A stretch of 55,904 bases of DNA, taken from contig JANBPT010000212.1 in assembly GCA_027575765.1 (NCBI GenBank), positions 1-55,904 on the forward strand, given 5' to 3'. Below the pieces are notes generated by a model, which saw nothing but the letters and a program-made list of their open reading frames with translations, was not told the DNA's origin and made no database searches. Positions 43,951 to 52,158 of the stretch are shown here, one piece after another (the stretch's first letter is position 1; each line of letters begins with the position of its first letter). A program made the translations under genes and the position numbers. The DNA comes from Tieghemiomyces parasiticus (Eukaryota > Kickxellomycota > Dimargaritomycetes > Dimargaritales > Dimargaritaceae).

Positions 43951-44743
43951 GTAGCCATGCTGGTGTGGTAGCCAACCTGCAACCCATGTGTGCTGCTGCT
44001 TAGAGTAGTTGGGTAAACATGGGGATTATAATGAGCTGCACTTCAAGGTGCACCATGTAATTGGACAATCTTTCAATGAAGTCAGGTCAGTCTGAGGGTG
44101 TACAGTTGTTGTAAGGGACAAGAGAGAGCAAAGTAAGGTGGTTGAGGGTGTGAGGGGTGATAAAGTGCTATATACACCCAAAGTACAAGAAAGTACATTA
44201 GTAAATGGAAAGCAAGCATCAAGGGGCCTGGGACCCCTGGTAGGTACCATTGTTGGTGTCATTGCCAGTGGTATCTGGGCACCACAGAGCACCCTCCTGA
44301 ACTTGGCTAGTCTTTTAGGAAATCAATGTATATTATATTTAATAACAGGTGAAATGATCCTTCAATGCCCATTTTTAATGGGTATGACAAAACTTGGTGT
44401 CATTAGTTCTGTCAATATCCCCAAAGTTACAGGGTTGAAAAATGGTGGTCATTGCCTCTTGCACTGCCCCCACTTGAGTTGGGCTCCCCATGTCCCAGAT
44501 AGGACCATTTTGGGTAAGGGTTTCTCCCGGGAGAATAGGGTGGGGCTGGGCAATCTGGACTTGTGCTGTGCCTGGCCTGGTGAGCAAGCCTACCACACTG
44601 CTGCTACTACCAGAGTGTAATATGGCTGAGCCATATACCATCCCCTGGGTGGCATGAGTAGCTGGACCATGTCATGATGGTTTATACTCACAGTAGCCAG
44701 TAACCTTGTCCTCAGGATTAAGGACAACACAATCAGCAACACC

Positions 44744-45064
44744 TCAAAGGTTGCTGTATTGCAAACAAGATTGGTGGATGTGGGTTAGATGGGGGGCAAA
44801 GGCTAGCAAGTGCAAGGCAGTGCAGCACCCATGCTCCTTAGAGTCCCCTCTGGAAGCTATCCTGCAATAGGATGACAATGTTGAGTCCAGTTTGCTGGCA
44901 CATTGTCCACATTGGGGGAACATATCAATGGCCACTGCAGCATGAGCCCCCAATGGCCCCAGGAGGTCCTCTGGCATGCGTGAGGCAGGGGGTACCACTG
45001 TGTCTCCAAGGTGAGCACAGCTGGGGCAATTAAGGCGGAAATGAGAATTGCAAATGTTGGCCAT
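44744..45064 (-). CDS. small ORF with two CxxC pairs, transposon-associated
   Basis: A 106-residue ATG-started frame begins MANICNSHFRLNCPSCAHLG and later has MFPQCGQCASKLD. Two CxxC knuckles about 40 residues apart suggest a zinc-binding fold. It lies upstream of the endonuclease relic on the same strand, where a LINE ORF1 would be. It may also be chance in a low-complexity, CpG-poor background. Confidence 0.3.
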   Translation of the reverse strand: MANICNSHFRLNCPSCAHLGDTVVPPASRMPEDLLGPLGAHAAVAIDMFPQCGQCASKLDSTLSSYCRIASRGDSKEHGCCTALHLLAFAPHLTHIHQSCLQYSNL

Positions 45065-45490
45065 AGTGCCAAAAATTGAAAGTATAAAGTGTAAAAATTA
45101 AGAGAATAATATGTTGCAGAAAATCAATTGTATAATAAAAAATGACCTAGTTGGTCAATTATGGTAAGGATATATGAGGCTTAATTGATGTTTATTGATT
45201 AGAAATTTAAGGGTTATTTATATTTGATAAAGGCTGGTGTTTGTTTTAGTGGCTATTACTAGATGCAGAGGTGTCCAGTGCAATGGTTCCAGGAGGGTTG
45301 GCAATTCTGGGGAAAAATAATATATGTAGGAAATATAAAAATCGATAAATCAGCAGAGATATCACAATTGTTTTGAAAATTAGTATTTCCCATGGCCCTG
45401 TGTATTTGTAAATTTATGCAATGATTGGCTCACCCTGAGTGTCAAAAAGGCAATGAACATGACCAGTAGGAAACAGTAACAAAGAAAACC

Positions 45491-46405
45491 TTGCCTGCAG
45501 GTAGCCTATGGGCCTTAGCCAACCAGGTTATTGAATCCTCCATATTGGCAGCTAAGAGGCTGGTCAACCACTTTGCTGCCACCCTTAACTTTGCACCAGT
45601 CAACATCACCCCTACTCCAGCTGCCTACCAATCCATGCTGGCAGCAAGAATGGGCCCAACCCCATTTGACTTTGACACAGTCACTACAGCAAGATGCCAA
45701 TGTGGACTGGGCAGGGCCCCAGGCCCCAACCAACTACAGGCAGAGGCCTTCTGGGCATCCCCAGTGGCCACTAGGGCCCTCATGTCTCTCCTCTTCCTCT
45801 GCTGGCAATGGGGGATGACCCCAACTGCATGGAATGTGGCCCATCTGGCGCCCACCTGTAAGGGGGGACCCCACCTTGGTATCCAACTTCTGCCCAATCT
45901 TGGTAACAAGTGTCCTTTTCAAAATCTGCAAGGCACTCATTGGCACACTCCAGGGCAACCTGGCAGACCTAGACAATGGCCAACATGGTTTCTGCCATGG
46001 CTGGTCCACCCTGGACACTGTCCTGGCCCTCCACTGTATGGCCTGCCATACCAGCCAGACCAAGGGCATTGTCATAACCTTTGACATCAAAGGGGCCTAC
46101 AATATAGTCCCCTGCAACCTACTCCTCCAAGCCCTGGAGGCCAAATGCCTATAGGGTTGCCTCAATTTACTAATCTGCTTGATTCTCCACTCCACCAGAT
46201 TCCGAGTCCACATTGAACCAGAACTCTCCTTACCATGGCCCTTGTCTGCCAGCATTTTCCAAGGCTTGGTGGTCTTGCTGATATTATTCAACTATACCAT
46301 TAACACCCTCCCCAGCCTCCTCTGCAAGGCCAAAGTGAGGGCCTGCATCTGCTACCACTGCCTTGGAGCCCTTCTTTATGCAGATGACATTGCCATCAGT
46401 GCCTG
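45491..46405 (+). pseudogene. non-LTR retrotransposon reverse transcriptase, broken
   Basis: The RT landmarks appear in order: GRAPGPNQLQAEAF, WNVAHLAPTCKGG, GDPTLVSNFCPILV, GFCHGWSTLDTVLAL, FDIKGAYNIVP (finger/palm Asp), FNYTINTLP and LLYADDIAI (the YADD catalytic box). The reading frame shifts near 45860-45870 and a TAG stops it at 46152, so it is dead. Directly after the YADD box the sequence is interrupted at 46406 by the first 133-bp repeat. The thumb and 3' end are not recognisable. Confidence 0.85.
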
Positions 46406-46536
46406 TGTGGTGATTGAGAACCACCACATCAGATTATCAAGGTAAAATCCAAGTCTGCTATTTTAGAACCATAAATTCTGTGATAGTAGAATAGCCTTTT
46501 AGTTATGGTATTAGACTTTGTCCTAATATTAGCACA
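46406..46536. repeat. short TG...CA repeat, copy A (inside the RT relic)
   Basis: About 131 bases, roughly 85 percent identical by eye to copy B at 47494-47626. It begins TGTGGTG and ends CACA. The first 23 bases form a perfect 7-bp stem (TGTGGTG / CACCACA) with a 9-base loop. The flanks GCCTG and CCGTG match at only three of five positions, so any target duplication has decayed. Confidence 0.75.
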
Positions 46537-47493
46537 CCGTGGATGCCTCCACCAAATGTTTAGAAGTTGCTGCAGTTAGGGTGAAGCTAAATTGCTGTGA
46601 AATAGGAGGAAAGGTTGAGGCTGGTAATGATCTTGGCATCAGATACAAACTGGCAGACAGTGTACAGGCATGGGAGATTGATGCCAATGGAGGTCATATT
46701 GAGTGCACTACCAACACTGTTGTCCAGAATAACTTGACAGGCATTATTGTTGGGCTTTGGTAGGGAATACACTGGGAGGTTGGCATGTGCCTGACCCAGT
46801 TTGTCAATCTTATAACTCAGTTGGGTGACCACATAGGTGTCCATAGATTTGTGGTTTACTTTACTGTGTGGGGCCTGTAGAAACAACAGCTAGGTAGTGG
46901 CATGGAGGGGGGGTCAGATGGGAGCTAGAGTGCAGGGTGGGGGACAGCCTGAGGGGTATTCCCAGAGAGCCCTGGTACCTACTATGACTTGATCCAGGAG
47001 GGTCACCCTTTCTTGTTCAAGGATTGAGAAGATAATTGGGCTGACACATTGGAGCAATTGACCTCAGGATATATGGTGTCAGTTTGTAGGAACTTGGGAT
47101 TAGACTGGGGGTCCTTGAAACATTGGAAAAATGCAGCAGGAAGGCCTAGGGGAGTGTGGAGGTCATGCTGTATTACTGCATTTAGTTCCTCTGCCCCAGA
47201 GGGGGCTTCAGAAGGATTGTCATTCACTGTGGAGAGAGGGGGGTTGGGACCTGGCAAAGACCCAGACCTAGCTGGTCTGGATCTGGCCATCCCACAGGGC
47301 AGTTGATACCCAGGGCTTCATCCACCACTATAAAATGGAGCCATCTCTGCCTGGTGGATGCACTGCTAGCAAAGTATCATTTGGCAGTGCCTAGGAAACA
47401 GGCTAGAATATTCCCTCAGCAGGGCTGCAGGGAGGGGTGCCACTTCTGCCTGATCCTTAACCCTAGCCTTTAGGCAGTGGGGTAGGTGATGAG
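46537..47493. other. sequence between the two short repeats
   Basis: CpG-poor like the rest of the island. Frames at 46539-46763 (plus), 46587-46886 (minus) and 47003-47290 (minus) are short and not recognised. No primer-binding site or integrase motif is visible, so an autonomous LTR element is unlikely. Confidence 0.4.
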
Positions 47494-47626
47494 TGTGGTG
47501 ATTGGGAACCACCACATTAGATCATCCCAGGGTAAAGTCCAAGTCTACTATTTCAGAACCACAAATTCTGTGATAGTAGAATAGCCTTTTGGTTATGGTA
47601 TTAGACTTGGGCCTAGTATCAACACA
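47494..47626. repeat. short TG...CA repeat, copy B, with 5-bp target-site duplication
   Basis: 133 bases starting TGTGGTGATTGGGAAC and ending ATCAACACA, flanked on both sides by ATGAG (47489-47493 and 47627-47631). TG...CA ends plus a 5-bp duplication are the mark of an LTR-type integration, so this looks like a very short solo LTR (TRIM-like). It has the same terminal hairpin as copy A. The 957 bases between A and B could be the body of one element or unrelated sequence. Confidence 0.7.
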
Positions 47627-47795
47627 ATGAGTAAGCATGCAGCACCCTGATCAGCTGCAGCCTTTAGGGGGAGGTGGCCTATGGTGGCATCTTGGAGATA
47701 CCTCCAGTGGGAGTCAAGGGCATCAGAGGGGAAAGAGGGTTGTTTATTCTGAGAGGTTGAGAATGAAAAAGTCCTGGCCAGTTTCTCTAAAGTCC

Positions 47796-48425
47796 TTACA
47801 CATTTCTCACCTTGGCAACATCAGCCTTCTCCTGGACAAGTGGCTTGGCTTCAGCCTTCAAGGCTTGATCATACATATGCTGGCACATGTCAGGCTTAGG
47901 AGGGGTGACTTTTGGACTGGACAAGGCAGTGGTGGACATGTTGATGGTGGAGGCCTGGCAGGAGGGACCTGGAGCAACATACTTGCATACATACTCCTGG
48001 TGTTTCTTGGACAGCTTGGCCTCTTTGACTATGTGGTCCATGAACTTGGCAAGGTCATGGGAGGTCCTATTCTTGGTGAGGAAGGTGTCCACCACTTGGA
48101 CAGCCCAGAGGAAGGCTGCCCCCAGATACCAAGTGACATCAATGACCAGGATGGATGCATCTCCAATTCCCATGCCCTGAAAGGGGGATCCTTTGGTGAG
48201 AAGGTCAATGTAGTGGTTGCCCCAATAATCAGTGGAGTAAATGGCCTGAAGGTATTTGACCAGGATTTCCCAGTCTTCTACACACCAGTGAGCCAGTCCC
48301 TCCAGGACATTGGGGCCTAGGAGCATTTGGATGAGCATGAACTTTACCTGGTCTCCTAACAATTGGGCAAGAGACTGCAGTGCTGGCTCAGTAGTAGAAT
48401 AATCAAACTGGGCAGGTGGTGCCAT
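47796..48425 (-). CDS. intact unidentified ORF in the transposon island
   Basis: A 209-residue frame with an ATG start (MAPPAQFDYSTTEPALQSLA). Amphipathic helices and aromatic motifs come first (GLAHWCVEDWEILVKYLQAI, STDYWGNHYIDLLTKG, DVTWYLGAAFLWAVQVVDTF), then a Lys-rich helix (DHIVKEAKLSKKHQEYVCKY) and a Pro/Ser/Lys-rich tail. There is no stop although neighbouring relics are full of lesions. I find no known transposase, RT, protease or capsid motif. It follows the 95-residue ORF on the same strand after about 100 bases. It may be a structural or accessory protein of an undescribed mobile element; this is inference from location and codon integrity. Confidence 0.5.
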   Translation of the reverse strand: MAPPAQFDYSTTEPALQSLAQLLGDQVKFMLIQMLLGPNVLEGLAHWCVEDWEILVKYLQAIYSTDYWGNHYIDLLTKGSPFQGMGIGDASILVIDVTWYLGAAFLWAVQVVDTFLTKNRTSHDLAKFMDHIVKEAKLSKKHQEYVCKYVAPGPSCQASTINMSTTALSSPKVTPPKPDMCQHMYDQALKAEAKPLVQEKADVAKVRNV

Positions 48426-48523
48426 TTACAGGATGGGAAATTTGCTAGATAAATTAGGCAGAATAAAATAAGTATTTATTTTGCATACACCTTTTTCCTC
48501 CAGGGGGTGACAGGGCCTCCTAG

Positions 48524-48811
48524 TTATACCTGGTTTTTATTGGTATCACCTGGCTGCCTGATGCTCTCTGTGGGGTTGGGGAGGCTGGTATCTGACCCAG
48601 GGGGAATTGGGTTTATTTGCTCCTCCACCATAGGGTAGGTTGGGTTTCCAGCCTTTCCAATTAGCCTGGTATGAGGCAGTCTTTCCCACACTCCAGTTGC
48701 AGTAGCAAACCAGGTCTCAAAGGTGGGTCCCATTGGAGCACTGGTAAACAGGGAGGTTACCTCATAGAGGTATTCCACTAGGTTCACAGGGAGGTTGTGT
48801 AGGGTGTTCAT
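48524..48811 (-). CDS. intact small unidentified ORF upstream of the 209-residue ORF
   Basis: 95 residues from the ATG at 48811 (MNTLHNLPVNLVEYLYEVTS). A short helical N-terminus is followed by TFETWFATATGVWERLPH and a Pro/Asn-rich tail (NPIPPGSDTSLPNPTE). The frame extends to a TTG at 48817 but the ATG is preferred. It shares strand and CpG-free composition with the next ORF, suggesting one unit. No family recognised. Confidence 0.4.
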   Translation of the reverse strand: MNTLHNLPVNLVEYLYEVTSLFTSAPMGPTFETWFATATGVWERLPHTRLIGKAGNPTYPMVEEQINPIPPGSDTSLPNPTESIRQPGDTNKNQV

Positions 48812-49245
48812 GGTCAACTAAGCAGGGATGATGGGGAGTTGAATGTACACAAGTGTGCTATCATGAGTAATGATTAGATGTGTAGCTTGAAAGGATGAGT
48901 AACTAGAGTTAACACTACAGGAGTGTTTCTGATGAACAGGCTAAGTATAATAAAGAAACAGTATTAATTATACACTTAACATATCTACAATTATGGCAGA
49001 TTTGTCACATTCAAATAGGTGTAGTTTGAGTGATGATATAGAACCACTTGGTGTAGCTTAAGGCACTTTATTCAAGGATTTCTCCATAAGAAGGAGGATC
49101 CACAAATAGAGTTAAGTTTGCTTCTAAGGTTGGAAGACTGCTGCCTTCATATTTTCCAAAGCTTAATAATAATCCATAATGGAAGTTTAAGTATTCTATA
49201 AGGTAGCCAGATTCTTGAAGAGAGAGAGACCTGTCTTAGACAAGG

Positions 49246-50673
49246 AGTCGTCCTGGGGTGCGCCTCAGTTACTATTTTACATCTGACAAAATAAAATATG
49301 TACACATACTATCCAGTCCACTTGTCCTGCTAGCATCCACTTATTACCAGTGGCGATAGGTATTAGACTTTGATATCTTTGTTTGTATTGATAAATAAGG
49401 TGAACCTGGTCTGGTCCGAGAGTAGTCTGAATTGAGTTAGGTCCGCCGAGACGGACCCCTTGCGCATCTCACTACATATCATTCCGCCACGGAACTGCTT
49501 CCAATCAACCACAGTTGCTCCAGAAGCCCACCGCAAGGATGGAATCCTGAACCGTCCAGCCGACGATATATCAGCCATCACCCGGCTCCCATTCCGAAGA
49601 AAATAGGAAACCCCTGTGGAGAGTCGTTTCTGGTAGCTCCGCACTAGGGTTACCAGTGGATTCAGCAAGAAACTTTAGTGGTTTTTCTCAGACCTTCACC
49701 AACGGCACCAGAATCCAATCCGACTATGCAAACCCAGTGGGCCCACCCCTTAACATGTAGGAGGCGGCTGGGTTGCGCGATTGGCTGTGAGTTTACCGCT
49801 AACGCAGGCTTCGAACCAGACCAGTTACAATTTTCACCCACCGGCGGGGGTTGTGGATTTCTTAACCCAACTAGGTCCCACCAAGGGTTTTATACCCCTC
49901 GCTTGTGGGAAACGCCATTAGGTACAGTGGCCACACTGTCCCGATTCCTGGATGTCATCTAGCCTTTACAATCAATTGTTGGAAAGCAGGCCCCTCATAG
50001 TTACGAGGTTCGTTTGTCTCTTTATCCGAGCTACGCCGCATGTCCTCTGACTTTAACCGCCGGCCAGCTTGACCAAGTAGGACTTGGCACTAGCAACACC
50101 GATGTAGTTACCCTTTCCGTACTGCGTCGAACGTCCATTTAACGGGTGACAGCGCAACCCCCTGTTGACTCACATTAGACCCAAGCAAAGCCCTTGGCTG
50201 ACTAGGTGCGGGAGGGGGTGTTCCCCTAGGTTTTTAATCCTCACCAACGAGGGGTTAGTATCTAACCGACCTGCATACTATCGGACCTTCAGGTCTCACA
50301 GCTTTCCTCTCCCCCCCCCTTTAACTCCGCAATCCACTCCGCTAGCGGGGTTGGCGTTTGATCATCCCATCAATACTTATATAAATATGTAGCGTTGGAG
50401 GATGTACTCAGAACGCTGCCTCCCTTTTTGCCCGTGCACCACGTTTACCGCCCTCGCGCATTGCCATCTCCTCTCCCCTCTTTGTTTTCTGGTTTTCTTA
50501 TCTCGCCTGCCATCCAACGTATGTATTAATCTGTAGGGCTGGTCTCTCATATATATATATATAATTTATATCGCTGTTTTCGGCCACACTCAAGGAGCCG
50601 CCCACCCGCCCTTCCTTCCACCACAGCGTACTTCGCCTTCCCTGCCGCCCTGGCTGTTCATTTCCCATTCACC
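49246..50673. promoter_or_regulatory. return to normal composition, promoter of the MMADHC gene
   Basis: CpG becomes frequent again from here. TATATAAAT at 50378-50386 is about 290 bases before the MMADHC ATG and is a possible TATA box; a (TA)n tract follows at about 50549-50562 and the leader is pyrimidine-rich. ORFs at 49363-49668 (minus) and 49678-49962 (plus) have no recognisable domain. Confidence 0.45.
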
Positions 50674-51743
50674 ATGACGGTCGCCAATACCTGCCACTGG
50701 GCCCCTAACCCTACCGACCACCTCAAGGAATCCACCTCGTTGGCATCACCGACCCGGGCAGTCCCACCCCGCGAGCCCCGCCACCAGCTAGTGGCTCCAC
50801 GCACCCTCGCATTCCGACCGGCGGATCTCCTCGCGCAAACTAGACGTGCCCCAGCACCCCACGACACCAAGCGACCAGTCCTTCCCACTACCGCCACCGC
50901 CCTTGGAGCAGCCGCTCTGGTCAAGGCAATTCCCCAGGACGGCGGAGACGCCGAAACCTCCCGCGGGTTCATATTGGAGTACTCCGTTCACGCCTGCTCG
51001 CCGCGGTTCCGACGGGAAGTCGCCCTGGTGTTTCCGCAGTTTCGTACACTCAACTCTACCAAGCCGGCTCCGGCCAAGGGGGGAAAGGGCGCCGCCCCTA
51101 CGATAACCGAGACTTCGGATCTATATATCGTACCGGTGTGCCAGCCGACCCACCGATCCCTCGTGGCGGTCGGGGCTGAGATTGAAGGCGAGAAGGACGA
51201 TAAACTGATCAACGTAAGTACGCGAGCTTGGGTTTCGCGACGAGGGCACGGTCTCCGTTTCGTTCGACCGTGTCCTCCCCCTAAAATATCCCAGGGCAAA
51301 CGTAGTCGACGGTGGGGGCGGGGAGGAGGGGTTTACTGATAGTACACACGCTATCCATGTCCCGCGTACAGTACCCGACCTGTTACGCACGACCATCAGC
51401 CCAATGTCCCGCAAATTCTAACCGCCAGCATCTCGTTCCTCCCTCTATCTAGTTCGTTCGGTGGGCCGATTGCCTCCGCGCTCTCCTTGCTGCTCGCGGC
51501 TACTGGGCCGACTTTACTGACCCCTGCTCGGGCTACCCGGTCTACTCTCCCCGGGGAGCCAGTTTCTACCCGGACGTAGCCGGGTGCCAATACCTGCTTC
51601 GATACGCCGTGACGACGGCCGACGGTTGCAGTGTCCTTGTGCATCCCCGCTGGGATACTAGCTTTTACCCGGCGACGTTCTTCACCACCGCCCCGCCCAA
51701 CGTTATCGAGGCGGCCGTGCAGCAGATGGCGACGAGCCAGTGA
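50674..51743 (+). CDS. MMADHC/CblD-like cobalamin trafficking protein, two exons
   Basis: The exons are 50674-51213 and 51453-51743 (donor AAC|GTAAGT, acceptor TATCTAG, phase 0), giving 276 residues. Residues about 95-276 match the conserved region of human MMADHC: the strand GFILEYSVHACSPRFRREV (human ESARVECAIQTCPELLRKD), LVFPQF, KDDKLIN joined to FVRWADCLRALLAARGYWAD, then FTDPCSGYPVYSP and WDTSFYPATFFTTAPP. MMADHC receives cob(II)alamin from MMACHC and directs it to methionine synthase in the cytosol or methylmalonyl-CoA mutase in mitochondria. The N-terminus is Pro/Arg/Ala-rich and might carry a mitochondrial signal. Presence of this gene implies B12 use, which Dikarya lack. The ATG at 50674 has no in-frame competitor upstream. 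Confidence 0.9.
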
Positions 51744-52158
51744 TGCCGGGGACACCCTGCTCAAAGCCCTGTTGCCCATCAACTCTTGTCCACATTTTGT
51801 CAGGCGTCGTAGTCCTTAACACCAGCATTGTAGTATCATCATTAGAGCTTCCTTGTACACTCAGACATTTCACATTCTAAGGCCGTGGTTTTATTTCCAT
51901 GCTTACAACAAAACCAGAGTAGTTAGCATGGGAAAGTGAGGCCCACGTTAAGCGTAAGGATTATTAATAAAAATAATAATATGTATAGATACAGAGAAGG
52001 TGCGGGGTAGCTGAAGAGCGGAAGATGGCCAGCAGACGACGGTGCGAAACAAGTCATGAACCAGCTCGTCAACGACACCGTGGTATATCAGGAATCGGGG
52101 CAGTGCGGCAAGACCGCCTACGGGAACTGCTACCCAAACTTAGTAGCACCGGCCTGCC
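51744..52158. other. convergent intergenic region
   Basis: These 415 bases lie between the stops of the MMADHC-like gene (plus) and the GATA gene (minus) and hold both 3' UTRs. AT-rich runs near 51960-51985 could serve as poly(A) signals. No gene seen. Confidence 0.5.

Larger units (their letters stand above)
42260..49245. mobile_element. CpG-depleted transposon island
   Basis: Reading the strand by eye I find about ten CpG dinucleotides in 7 kb, while adjoining sequence has dozens per kb. TpG and CpA are abundant and GC content is not unusually low, so the loss is specific to CpG. This is the footprint of long-term CpG methylation followed by deamination. The island contains LINE endonuclease and reverse-transcriptase pieces, two short terminal-type repeats and several ORFs listed separately. 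The right boundary is sharp, near the GTCGTCC at 49248. Confidence 0.85.

Noticed and set aside
44138..44620. 160-residue ORF on plus in the island
   Set aside because: It overlaps minus-strand transposon frames; low CpG and few stops make long chance frames common here.
47637..48320. 227-residue ORF on plus in the island
   Set aside because: Antisense to the intact 209-residue ORF; the minus frame has a proper ATG and more protein-like composition, though neither is proven.
49363..49668. 101-residue ORF on minus right of the island
   Set aside because: It looks faintly protein-like but has no domain, signal or splice partner.
49790..49830. B-box-like GGTTCGAAGCC on minus, possible tRNA
   Set aside because: No matching A box, acceptor stem or cloverleaf could be drawn around it.
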